From JAYPHU01 sp964611435 (GTDB taxonomy: Bacteria > Pseudomonadota > Alphaproteobacteria > Rhodospirillales > UBA2165): a stretch of 64,000 nt of DNA. The notes under the pieces were generated by a model. The model was not told the DNA's origin. It saw only the letters and a list, made by a program, of their open reading frames with translations, and made no database searches. Each line of letters opens with the position of its first letter. The first letter of the stretch is position 1. Shown one piece after another: positions 26,945 to 34,566 of the stretch. The stretch lies in NCBI GenBank assembly GCA_964611435.1, contig CAZSXT010000010.1:1-64000 (forward strand), written 5' to 3'. The position numbers and the translations under genes were made by a program.

Positions 26945-28332
26945 TTGGATAGCTTGCCTTTATTCTGCGCTACCTTGGTCGATACCGGTAATTCGGCGCG
27001 TTTCCGATCCATTATTTTTTTCGTGTCGTTGAAATAGACCAGTTCCTGACCTTTTAATTTTTGCCCCGACGGCATCTTCATCCGAAGAGGGTTTACCTGC
27101 CTGCCGTTCTTCAGGATTTCGTAATGCAGATGTGGCCCCGTGGACCGGCCGGTGGACCCTACATAGCCAATGATTTGCCCCTGACGCACCCGGCCGCCGC
27201 GTCGCACCCTGGGGTGAATGCGGGACATGTGAGCATAAGCTGTTTGAAAATTGCTGTTATGACGGATGCGTACATAATTGCCATAACCGCCATTTCGCCT
27301 GCGCGCTACGACGGTGCCACTACCACCGGCGTAGATCGGCGTTCCCCGTGGCGCGGCGAAATCCACGCCTCGATGAACTTTGGTATAACCCAAAATCGGA
27401 TGTTTCCGCCGGCCGAATCCTGAGGACAGCCTTGCGCCATTGATTGGCGTGCGCATTAGCGCTTTCCGAGCGCTTTGGCCCTTTTCATCGAAATAGTCGA
27501 TCAAGTTCTTGCTGGTTTTATGACGGTATAACGCGCGTTCTTCGCCGCTCAAGGTCAGGCTGCCGTAAAGGACCTCACCATACCGGGCAAATTCCTTGTC
27601 TTCGGTATAGAGGTTTTCATAAACGATTTCGAATCTGTCTCCAGAACGGATGCCCCGTTGAAAATCCACGTCCCATGAGAAAATTCGGATCAATTCCATC
27701 AACATCGGTACCGGCACCCCGGCGTCGGTCGCGGCCACATAAAGGCTCGATTCGATCTTACCGGTGGCCCGCAGCATACGTCTTTCAACGGCAGTCTTAC
27801 GTTTGTTGACCTCGAATGCTTCCTCGTCGAGCCGCACCAGATTAATCTCATGGTAGATGTCCGGGCGGATGATCATTTCACTCAGCCGGTCGTCTTCCGG
27901 TTTGGAAGATTGCGGATCAAACACCAATTCCAGTTCCTGGCCCGGCCGAAGTCTGCGGGGATTAAAATGTTTGGAAAGCGCCTTTACGGCCAAATGCGCC
28001 TCACGGTTTTCGAGGCCCTGGCGGGTCAGCAACGAAATCAATGTATCGCCCTTCCCCACTTCCACCGTTTTGGTAAACCGGGGCGGCGGTAAATCCCGCT
28101 CCTCTACGGGTGCAATAGGCAAATAAGGGACTGTTGTCGCCCGAATGCTGGACAGATCCATGGTCGACGGAATTTTGGCGTCTCCCGGCGCCCAATCGCT
28201 AAACATCAGGGGCGACACCAGGCCAATGACGATCAGAAGGGGCCAGGGCAGTCGAGCAGACAGGCCCGCTACGCCGCCGAGGCGAGAGGTCACCGGCCCG
28301 AAGAGGCTGTTGATGGCGCTCCGTGCGTTCAT
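26941..28332 (-). CDS. LytM/M23 peptidase with LysM/OapA-like domain
   Basis: This 463 aa envelope protein has an N-terminal membrane anchor (about 25-45), a LysM/OapA-like segment (VEVGKGDTLISLLTRQG, near 92-108) and a C-terminal M23 domain with complete zinc ligands: HRGVDFAAP, the catalytic AYAHM, and GPHLHYE. It is likely a peptidoglycan DD-endopeptidase or an activator of wall turnover. It is followed head-to-tail against clpB with overlapping stops, and its 5' side faces the AT-rich region before queH. Confidence 0.9.
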   Translation of the reverse strand: MNARSAINSLFGPVTSRLGGVAGLSARLPWPLLIVIGLVSPLMFSDWAPGDAKIPSTMDLSSIRATTVPYLPIAPVEERDLPPPRFTKTVEVGKGDTLISLLTRQGLENREAHLAVKALSKHFNPRRLRPGQELELVFDPQSSKPEDDRLSEMIIRPDIYHEINLVRLDEEAFEVNKRKTAVERRMLRATGKIESSLYVAATDAGVPVPMLMELIRIFSWDVDFQRGIRSGDRFEIVYENLYTEDKEFARYGEVLYGSLTLSGEERALYRHKTSKNLIDYFDEKGQSARKALMRTPINGARLSSGFGRRKHPILGYTKVHRGVDFAAPRGTPIYAGGSGTVVARRRNGGYGNYVRIRHNSNFQTAYAHMSRIHPRVRRGGRVRQGQIIGYVGSTGRSTGPHLHYEILKNGRQVNPLRMKMPSGQKLKGQELVYFNDTKKIMDRKRAELPVSTKVAQNKGKLSN

Positions 28333-28834
28333 GCTGGTTTGGACGTCCCTCTATTCCCTCTGCCGGTCCGGGTGGCCCTTGTGCCGCGTGATTGGGGCGG
28401 AAATAGGGTCCGGACGTGGCCTTCTCGCAATACTGCCCTCATTTTTGAGTATCGGCGTTATAGTGCTGGGGAAGGTCTTAATAGAGTATTTCCTTGAGGC
28501 CAAGAAAATGTTGACGAAACCGAGCCTCGCTACCGTATTGAAATCGGCTCTCATGATCCGGCTTTCTCTCGGAACTAAAAAATTAATCTAATTATGATTA
28601 AATATCATGTTTAGGCCCAGAGAATATGTTGGATTAATATTTAACTATTTTTTGTATAATTTCTATAATGCATTGAAATTAAATGACTATTTGTATTTTT
28701 GATCCCGTTAATTTCCGCAAATGCAGGACGGCGTGATTAAATCTACATATGCATTCACATCTTGCGGGCGGCGGTCCAACGGGCGTATAACGCCACGGAA
28801 GCAAGAGAGACAGCGAAGAACCCAGAGACAGAGC
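28333..28834 (+). other. Long intergenic region with an AT-rich core
   Basis: About 500 bp separate the divergent M23 and queH genes. The first 240 bp have normal composition and no credible gene. From 28571 to 28700 only about 20% of bases are G or C, by count, against roughly 60% around it. No inverted repeat, tRNA or preQ1 riboswitch was found. The core contains the tandem -10 boxes listed separately. The region should hold the promoters of both flanking genes. Confidence 0.6.
28641..28669 (+). promoter_or_regulatory. Candidate sigma-70 promoter with tandem perfect -10 boxes
   Basis: TTAACT (28641-28646), 17 bases, then TATAAT (28664-28669). A second perfect TATAAT lies at 28655-28660, nine bases earlier. 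It points towards queH, whose likely start is about 165 bp downstream, so a sizeable untranslated leader is implied. Confidence 0.45.
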
Positions 28835-29506
28835 GTGAGCGTAGAAACAACTTCCCAGAAGTCAAACCGGCCGGCGCTGGTTGCCCCCGGCGGGGAGACC
28901 AATATCCTGCTGCATTCCTGTTGTGCGCCTTGCGCCGGCGATGTGATGAACGAGATCACCCGTTCCGGCATCGATTACACCATCCTGTTCTATAACCCGA
29001 ATATCCATCCCCGGAAGGAATACGAGCTTCGCAAGGACGAGAACAAACGATATGCCGATAAGCTGGGGGTGCCGTTCATCGATCTGGATTACGACCGGGA
29101 CAATTGGTTCCAGCGCACCAAAGGCTACGAGAACGAGCCGGAAAGGGGCTATCGCTGCACACTCTGTTTCGACATGCGGTTTGAGCGCACCGCACTCTAT
29201 GCGGCCGAGAACGGGTTCAAAGTGTTCACCAGTACGCTGGGAACGTCCCGCTGGAAGAACATGGATCAAATCAACGGCTGTGGCGTACGCGCCGCTGGTC
29301 AGTATGACGGGCTCACCTACTGGACCTACAATTGGCGCAAGGGCGGCGGGGCAAACCGGATGGTGGAGATCTCCAAGGACGAGGAATTTTACCAGCAGGA
29401 ATATTGCGGCTGCGCCTACAGCCTGCGCGACACCAACCGTCACCGTATCGACCAGGGCCGCGACCCGATTAGGTTAGGGATGAAGTTTTATGGGCGGGAA
29501 GAATAA
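28835..29506 (+). CDS. queH: Epoxyqueuosine reductase QueH
   Basis: QueH (former DUF208) reduces epoxyqueuosine in tRNA to queuosine, the last step of Q synthesis, and is a non-homologous replacement of QueG. The 223 aa protein has the expected cysteine sets: HSCCAPCAGD near the N-terminus, YRCTLCFDMR (about 107-116) and QEYCGCAYS near residue 190, for an iron-sulfur cluster and a second metal. GTG at 28835 is my choice of start, because the frame before it (open from 28721) is arginine-rich and unlike the family; the ribosome-binding site is weak. gluQ, which glutamylates queuosine, lies 3.6 kb downstream. Confidence 0.92.
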   Translation: MSVETTSQKSNRPALVAPGGETNILLHSCCAPCAGDVMNEITRSGIDYTILFYNPNIHPRKEYELRKDENKRYADKLGVPFIDLDYDRDNWFQRTKGYENEPERGYRCTLCFDMRFERTALYAAENGFKVFTSTLGTSRWKNMDQINGCGVRAAGQYDGLTYWTYNWRKGGGANRMVEISKDEEFYQQEYCGCAYSLRDTNRHRIDQGRDPIRLGMKFYGREE

Positions 29507-29536
29507 GGGGCTGCCCCAAAAGGTGATGTTTTATCA

Positions 29537-29564
29537 GGGGCCGGATTTGATCCGCTTAGGCCCC
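29537..29564. terminator. Bidirectional hairpin between convergent genes
   Basis: GGGGC (29537-29541) and CGGAT (29542-29546) pair with ATCCG (29550-29554) and, after a CTTA bulge, GGCCCC (29559-29564). A smaller GGGG-CTG-CCCC hairpin lies at 29509-29519. They sit between queH and the FliG_C-like gene and could terminate either, but no strong T tract follows. Confidence 0.4.
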
Positions 29565-29565
29565 C

Positions 29566-30012
29566 TCAACTAAACCGCAGTTTGCCGTCCTTGACCAGAG
29601 ACTCCGCAGTCTTGATCAGCCGGGTCATGGCCTCGTCAAAGCGGTAGTCAGGCACCCCTTCCCGGAACTGAAACAACAGGTCCTCAAGGTACATCTTTAG
29701 GGAATTTTCGGTCATGTTGCCATAGAGCCGGTTTTGCAGGTCCTGGTCTTCTTCGCTGGAATGCAGCAGCACCAAAATATCATCATGGGAGGCGGCGCGT
29801 AGAAGCGTCTGGATGCCGGTGTCATCAGCGGTTCGGAGGCTTGAGAGAAAGGCCTGATGCCGAGTCCGTTTTTCATGGGCGGTTTCGGGGCGCAGGATAT
29901 CCGTCAGCATATGATGCAGGCGCTCCATATCCTCCAGGCTCATGTCCGTCCCATGGCTGTCCAGCACCACGTGGTACCTATGTTCGTCTGTCTTCTTGAC
30001 CTGGATTTTCAT
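29566..30012 (-). CDS. Orphan FliG C-terminal-domain-like protein
   Basis: This is a 148 aa protein whose residues 65-145 read like the FliG motor domain: DDTGIQTLLRAASHDDILVL matches the DDRSIQRLLQ...LLIAL stretch of E. coli FliG, followed by NMTENSLKMYLEDL (FliG NMSQRAADILRDDL) and TAESLVKDGKL at the end. Charged residues used for torque are partly missing (Asn where FliG has Arg281, Glu where it has Asp288), and two residues are inserted after the EDL segment. The first 50 residues are unrelated to FliG. No flagellar gene is in the window. The start MKIQVKK at 30012 is chosen; the frame is open to 30060. Confidence 0.65.
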   Translation of the reverse strand: MKIQVKKTDEHRYHVVLDSHGTDMSLEDMERLHHMLTDILRPETAHEKRTRHQAFLSSLRTADDTGIQTLLRAASHDDILVLLHSSEEDQDLQNRLYGNMTENSLKMYLEDLLFQFREGVPDYRFDEAMTRLIKTAESLVKDGKLRFS

Positions 30013-30124
30013 GTCCCGGCGCGCACTCTTGCTAACATCCGTTGAAACAGGCTCGCACAACGGTTATGGGAAGACAATAGAGCCCAATCTTTAACAGCAA
30101 ATTGACGGCAGAACCTCTATTCCC

Positions 30125-30970
30125 ATGGCCTTTGAAGATCACCTCGCCGCCTGCAATAACCATGATCCGGACAGATACCGGCCCTTTCTGGTTGGCGGTA
30201 TTCCGATGGGCCATGTCCGGCACAATCTTGCCAAGGCGCTGTCCAAACATGCCGCCATATCCGACGATGCGGATAACATCCGGCTTGATGACAGTTTGAC
30301 CGATTTCAACAGCCGGAGCCGAGTGTTGGCCGAACTGGCGGCCGGTTTGGCGGCGGATGGTCTCGTGCCGAAACTCCGGGGCGAGATGTATCCGGTCAAA
30401 TCCGAGTTCGAGGCGAAGCCCCTGGCGGAGATCGATCGGGCCGCTGTGCCGGGATTTGGTCTGCCCGCCTATGGGGTACATTTGAACGGATATGTCCGAT
30501 CCGACGATGGCGGCATTCACATGTGGGTCGCCCGCCGCGCATCCGACCGGTTCATCTGTCCGGGCATGCTGGACAATATGGTCGCCGGCGGACAGCCCAT
30601 CGATCTCGGGCTCATGGAGAACGTGATCAAAGAATGCGGCGAAGAGGCAAATGTGCCGCCTGACGTCGCCGCCACGGCGCACCCGGTCGGCGCGATTACT
30701 TATATAATGGAGACAGAGTGGGGCCTTAAGCCGGATACGATGTTTTGCTACGATCTAGAACTGCCTGCGGATTTCACACCTTCAAATGCCGATGGCGAAG
30801 TCGAGACATTTTATCTCTGGCCGGCGGAAAAGGTGGTGGAGGTCGTCCGGGACACGTTCGAGTTCAAATTCAACTGCAATTTAGTTATCATCGACTTCCT
30901 GATCCGGCACGGGCTTATCCCGCCGGAAACGCCGGGTTACCTCTCCCTCATTAGGGGGTTGCGCAAATGA
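30125..30970 (+). CDS. Nudix hydrolase, DUF4743/thiamin-pyrophosphokinase-associated type
   Basis: The 281 aa protein has the N-terminal DUF4743 domain (about 1-110) and a Nudix domain of the class found in eukaryotic Nudix/thiamin pyrophosphokinase relatives, some of which hydrolyse damaged thiamine diphosphate. Around residues 159-181 the box reads GGQPIDLGLMENVIKECGEE. The essential EExxEE-type core is kept as KECGEE, but the first Glu and the Arg of the classical box are replaced. It stands alone between two minus-strand genes and YtoQ. Confidence 0.82.
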   Translation: MAFEDHLAACNNHDPDRYRPFLVGGIPMGHVRHNLAKALSKHAAISDDADNIRLDDSLTDFNSRSRVLAELAAGLAADGLVPKLRGEMYPVKSEFEAKPLAEIDRAAVPGFGLPAYGVHLNGYVRSDDGGIHMWVARRASDRFICPGMLDNMVAGGQPIDLGLMENVIKECGEEANVPPDVAATAHPVGAITYIMETEWGLKPDTMFCYDLELPADFTPSNADGEVETFYLWPAEKVVEVVRDTFEFKFNCNLVIIDFLIRHGLIPPETPGYLSLIRGLRK

Positions 30971-31029
30971 ACCTTGGGCGGCATTACAACGCCTAACGCG
31001 ACACACATGATTTGACGAGGAGACCCGAC

Positions 31030-31488
31030 ATGGCTCAGGACAGTTGGCAGATTTATCTATCCGGTGAAATTCACAGTGATTGGCGTGAGCAGATCAAAAA
31101 CGGTTGCAGCGCAAAGAGCCTGCCAGTCGATCTTGTCGCCCCGGTAACCAATCACGACGCCAGCGACGACTGCGGCGTGGAAATCCTTGGCCAGGAAGAC
31201 AATGACTTCTGGAAGGATCACAAGGGCGCACAGGTGAACGCCATCCGCACCCGGACGTTGATCGAGAAATCTGACATCGTGGTGGTCAAGTTTGGCGAAA
31301 AATACCGCCAATGGAACGCCGCGTTCGACGCCGGCTTTGCCGCCGCGCTGGGCAAACCGATGATCATTCTGCACGACGATGATCTGACCCACGCGTTGAA
31401 AGAAGTGGATGCCGCCGCTCTGGCCGTGGCCAAAACGCCGGATCAGGTGGTCCGGGTTTTGGATTACGCCATCAACGGCAACCTATAG
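31030..31488 (+). CDS. YtoQ family protein
   Basis: This is a 152 aa protein of the YtoQ family, related in fold to nucleoside 2-deoxyribosyltransferases; the function is unknown. Recognisable parts are WQIYLSGEIHSDWRE at the start, HDASDDCG in the middle and KFGEKYRQWNAAFDAGFAAA, followed by GKPMIILH. ATG at 31030 follows GAGGAG; the frame is open from 31012. The last six bases overlap the stop of the minus-strand gene next to it (CTATAG). Confidence 0.85.
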   Translation: MAQDSWQIYLSGEIHSDWREQIKNGCSAKSLPVDLVAPVTNHDASDDCGVEILGQEDNDFWKDHKGAQVNAIRTRTLIEKSDIVVVKFGEKYRQWNAAFDAGFAAALGKPMIILHDDDLTHALKEVDAAALAVAKTPDQVVRVLDYAINGNL

Positions 31489-32271
31489 AGCGCTTTCGAC
31501 CAATATTGACTCAAGCGCAATCTGGAACAGACTGAGCTCGACAAAGTCGAAGGCGGTGTAGGGTTCAAACGGCGCGGCAAACTCAACCATGACAAACCCG
31601 CGCCAATCGCCCGTTTCTGTCTTGGTGAACACTTCGTCAAACCGCAGCACGGCGGAACGGGCTTGGATCAGTCCATCCCGCTCAAACCCGTGGTTTTCGA
31701 TTTCCAGGCGGCGCTGCTTGGCCTTGGCAAAGGCAACAAAGATTACCGCCGGGTCCACGTCGTAGTCGCCGAACACCATGTTGAAAAAGATCGGTGAGCC
31801 GAACGCGATATCGGCCGCCTTCACGGTAAAGTCAAAGACGAACAGCGCATTGTTGGGCAGTTCGGGTCCGTTCTCATCCGGCCAGTTTTTTCCCTCCGCC
31901 GCCGTGGACAGCGCCAGGTCGGTCCAGTTGGAACCCTTGGTCCCCTCATTAATCGAGAAACAACCTCGGCAGAAATTTGCTTTGTCTGAACCTTCTTCCG
32001 GGCTCCGATGATCGAAATCGTCGGCGGCAAAATAGGCGACCCGCCCATCTTTGTTGAGATCGGGCAGAAATTCTCCAGGATCGAGCCGGCCATTACCGTT
32101 GGTGTCAGCCGGCGGCGCGTTGACAATCTGATAATGGCCCCGGACCAACCCCTTCGTCTGGGTGAAGCCGAACCCGTCTTTGTCGCCGATTCGGACGAAG
32201 CGGAAGGACTCCGCCGAGGCCGAGGCGGCAAATATGGCGCTCATCACGATCGCGGTCAGCAGTAATCTCAT
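31483..32271 (-). CDS. Secreted protein with an EF-hand-like calcium loop
   Basis: The 262 aa product starts with a clear signal peptide (MRLLLTAIVMSAIFAASASA). Residues 56-67 form a perfect EF-hand/dockerin-type loop, DTNGNGRLDPGE, followed by a weaker DLNKDGRV. A CRGC pair lies near residue 100. I recognise no family for the rest, which looks beta-rich. Its ATG overlaps the gluQ stop by 4 nt (ATGA), so it is translationally coupled to gluQ, and its stop overlaps that of YtoQ. Periplasmic or secreted calcium binding is inferred. Confidence 0.75.
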   Translation of the reverse strand: MRLLLTAIVMSAIFAASASAESFRFVRIGDKDGFGFTQTKGLVRGHYQIVNAPPADTNGNGRLDPGEFLPDLNKDGRVAYFAADDFDHRSPEEGSDKANFCRGCFSINEGTKGSNWTDLALSTAAEGKNWPDENGPELPNNALFVFDFTVKAADIAFGSPIFFNMVFGDYDVDPAVIFVAFAKAKQRRLEIENHGFERDGLIQARSAVLRFDEVFTKTETGDWRGFVMVEFAAPFEPYTAFDFVELSLFQIALESILVESAL

Positions 32272-33134
32272 ACCCCCACCATGACGCGGATGCTCTCCGG
32301 CGTTTCACCGCCCGCCCGCAACTCTCTCAGAGTAAGAGACTTGTCGCGCTTGGCGTAGCGCCGCCCGTCCACCCCCGTCAACAGACGGTGAAACCGATAA
32401 TCGGGGGTCACATACCCCAGCAAGGCCTGCAACAGCCGATGCACATGAGTGGCCGCACGCAGGTCTTCCCCTCGGCTGATTAGTGTGATCCCTTGAAGAT
32501 GGTCATCCACCGTAACCGAGAGGTGATAACTAGTCGGCGTATCTTTCCGGGCCAGCACCACGTCGCCGAAGATTTCCGGCGTGGCCACGGTCAGACCGTC
32601 ATCCAAATCCGTCCAAGATAGACTGGTAGTTTGCGCTAATGCGGTCGCCATATCCAGCCGGAGGGCATGGGCCTCCCCTGCTTCAATCCGCGATCGCCGC
32701 TCGTCTTCGCTCAGTCTCCGGCAAATGCCGGGATAGATCGGGCCATCCGGCCCCATTTGCGCGTCGTGTGGCGCGGCGGCGGCGCTCTCAATCTCCGCCA
32801 GGATATCCTTGCGCGTGCAGAAACAAGGGTACAAAAGCCCCCTGGCCTCAAGTCTCTCCAAAGCCTCCGCATAGTCCGTCATATGCTCCGACTGCCGCCG
32901 CACGGGTTCTTCCCAAATGAGACCCAACCACGCCAGGTCTTCTTTAATGGACTCTTCAAACGCCGGGCGGCAACGGCCTAGGTCGATATCCTCGATCCGC
33001 AAGAGGAATTTTCCGCCGGCCGCCGCCTCATAGGCGAATAGCGCGGAATAGGCATGCCCCAGATGTAGATGCCCCGACGGCGACGGCGCGAACCGGGTAA
33101 CAACGGCATTCGAGGAGGAACTTGTGTTGGGCAT
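32268..33134 (-). CDS. gluQ: Glutamyl-Q tRNA(Asp) synthetase
   Basis: GluQ is a truncated glutamyl-tRNA synthetase that attaches glutamate to queuosine in the anticodon of tRNA(Asp). The 288 aa protein has only the catalytic half: FAPSPSGHLHLGHA (HIGH motif), RIEDIDLGRCRP, the zinc ligands CFC near residue 103 and a downstream Cys in YPGICRRL, and YAKRDKSLTL (KMSKS-like). There is no anticodon-binding domain. It needs queuosine, which QueH encoded nearby would finish. Its stop overlaps the start of the EF-hand-like gene. Confidence 0.95.
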   Translation of the reverse strand: MPNTSSSSNAVVTRFAPSPSGHLHLGHAYSALFAYEAAAGGKFLLRIEDIDLGRCRPAFEESIKEDLAWLGLIWEEPVRRQSEHMTDYAEALERLEARGLLYPCFCTRKDILAEIESAAAAPHDAQMGPDGPIYPGICRRLSEDERRSRIEAGEAHALRLDMATALAQTTSLSWTDLDDGLTVATPEIFGDVVLARKDTPTSYHLSVTVDDHLQGITLISRGEDLRAATHVHRLLQALLGYVTPDYRFHRLLTGVDGRRYAKRDKSLTLRELRAGGETPESIRVMVGV

Positions 33135-33194
33135 TCCTGCTCAATACCGCTAAATTCGGCACCTGTTAAGAACAGAAACGAAAGTCTTTGTCCT

Positions 33195-33863
33195 ATGTCC
33201 GATCTTCCCGAACTCGATGGACCCGAATTCGGCCCCGCGTCCGAGGGCGATATCCAGCAGCTGGTGATCCTGTGTCATGGCTTGGGCGCCGACGGCAATG
33301 ACCTAATTGGCCTCGCCCCCTACTTCGCCCGCATCCTGCCCGACGCCAAGTTTATATCTCCCAACGCGCCCTTCGCCTGCGACATGGCGCCGTTCGGATA
33401 CCAGTGGTTCAGCCTGCAGGAACGGACCGAGGAGGCGATGCTGGCCGGCGCGCGGATGGCGCGGCCGATCCTGGACAAATTCATCGACGACCAGTTGGCC
33501 AAACATAATCTAACCGATGACAAGCTGGCCCTGATCGGCTTTTCCCAGGGCACCATGATGTCGATCTTTACCACGCCCCGGCGGGAGAAGCCGGTGGCCG
33601 GCGTCATCGGCTATTCGGGCCGGCTGATCGGGGCGCAGACCCTGGCGGACGAAGTGACATGCACCCCACCCATGGTGCTGATCAACGGCGATCAGGACGA
33701 ACTGGTGCCAGGCTCAGTGCAACCCATCGCGGTCAAGGCGCTGACCGATGCCGGGATCGATGTGCAAGGGCACATGCGGCCCGGCCTTGGTCATTCCATC
33801 GACGAAGTGGGGGTTCAAATCGGGATGGAGTTTTTGGCGCGGATCTTCGGCGTCAGCGCCTAG
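33195..33863 (+). CDS. Phospholipase/carboxylesterase (EstB/acyl-protein thioesterase-like)
   Basis: The 222 aa protein is an alpha/beta hydrolase of the phospholipase/carboxylesterase family. The oxyanion segment is LCHGLGADGND, the nucleophile Ser is in GFSQGTMM (near residue 117), the Asp in NGDQDELVP and the His in GLGHSIDE, so the triad is complete. ATG at 33195 is chosen by similarity to the family start. The frame is open to 33069 but that part only mirrors gluQ sequence. It is divergent from gluQ. Confidence 0.88.
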   Translation: MSDLPELDGPEFGPASEGDIQQLVILCHGLGADGNDLIGLAPYFARILPDAKFISPNAPFACDMAPFGYQWFSLQERTEEAMLAGARMARPILDKFIDDQLAKHNLTDDKLALIGFSQGTMMSIFTTPRREKPVAGVIGYSGRLIGAQTLADEVTCTPPMVLINGDQDELVPGSVQPIAVKALTDAGIDVQGHMRPGLGHSIDEVGVQIGMEFLARIFGVSA

Positions 33864-33950
33864 TCTCTCCTCTCACCCGCCCCAACATCTCGTATGACTC
33901 TTTTGTGAAAACCACGGAATATTGAGCCCCACTGGTTGAATTTCCCGCTA

Positions 33951-33990
33951 CCCCCGTTAAACTGTCGCCACCGTCGCCTATGAACGGGGG
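33951..33990 (+). promoter_or_regulatory. Inverted repeat covering the ribosome-binding site of the HNH gene
   Basis: CCCCCGTT (33951-33958) pairs perfectly with AACGGGGG (33983-33990) across 24 bases. The Shine-Dalgarno sequence GGGGGAG (33986-33992) of the HNH endonuclease gene lies largely within the 3' arm. In RNA this would hide the ribosome-binding site. A weak promoter-like pair TTGAAT (33936-33941), 16 bases, TAAACT (33958-33963) overlaps the 5' arm; if used, that arm would not be transcribed and the repeat might be an operator instead. Confidence 0.45.
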
Positions 33991-33999
33991 AGTGAAGCG

Positions 34000-34563
34000 A
34001 TGTCGTCGGCTCTGGAAAGCTGCCCAGCCCTGGTGTTGAACGCCGATTTCCGGCCCCTCAATTATTTCCCCCTGTCTCTCTGGTCCTGGCAGGACGCTGT
34101 CAAAGCCGTGTTCCTCGACCGGGTCAATGTCGTTTCCGAATACGACCAAGCCATTCATTCGCCGAGCTGGCAAATGCAGCTGCCCAGTGTCATTTCCCTG
34201 AAGGAATACGTGCAGGTGTCCCGCCGGCCGGCCTTTACCCGGTTCAATGTTTTTCTGCGGGATCGCTTCACCTGCCAGTATTGCAACGAGCCGTTCCCGA
34301 CGCCGGACCTGACCTTTGATCATGTGATCCCCCGGTCCAAGGGCGGGCGCACGGAATGGACCAACGTGGTCACTGCGTGCTCCAAGTGCAATCTGCGCAA
34401 GGGCAACATGTCGGTGCGCGAAGCCGGCATGATCATTCACCGCAAGCCGGTGCAGCCGAACAATTATCTGCTACAGGAGATCGGCCGCGGCTTCCCGCCC
34501 AACTATCTGCACGAAAGCTGGCGTGACTTCCTGTATTGGGATTCCGAACTGGAAGACGATTAA
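34000..34563 (+). CDS. HNH endonuclease
   Basis: The 187 aa protein has a C-terminal HNH domain (about 85-140): CQYCNEPF and CSKCN zinc pairs, FDHVIPRSKGGRTEWTNVV with the DH and N catalytic/metal residues. The N-terminal third (VLNADFRPLNYFPLSLWSW) is typical of a conserved chromosomal HNH family in alphaproteobacteria and cyanobacteria. It does not look like a homing or phage enzyme, and no methyltransferase accompanies it. The ATG has a strong GGGGGAG that an inverted repeat could occlude. Photolyase starts 3 bp after its stop. Confidence 0.85.
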   Translation: MSSALESCPALVLNADFRPLNYFPLSLWSWQDAVKAVFLDRVNVVSEYDQAIHSPSWQMQLPSVISLKEYVQVSRRPAFTRFNVFLRDRFTCQYCNEPFPTPDLTFDHVIPRSKGGRTEWTNVVTACSKCNLRKGNMSVREAGMIIHRKPVQPNNYLLQEIGRGFPPNYLHESWRDFLYWDSELEDD

Positions 34564-34566
34564 CGC

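Noticed and set aside
28333..28591. Hydrophobic plus-strand frame upstream of queH
   Set aside because: It is the continuation of a frame antisense to the M23 gene start, has no ribosome-binding site and resembles no protein family.
28560..28720. preQ1 riboswitch before queH
   Set aside because: The stretch has A-rich parts such as AACTAAAAAATTAA, but I could not find the short stem and C-rich loop of a preQ1-I aptamer. QueH acts late in the pathway, where this riboswitch is not expected.
34000..34563. HNH endonuclease as part of a restriction or homing system
   Set aside because: No methyltransferase, intron, intein or phage gene accompanies it. It resembles a conserved chromosomal HNH family and is followed directly by photolyase.
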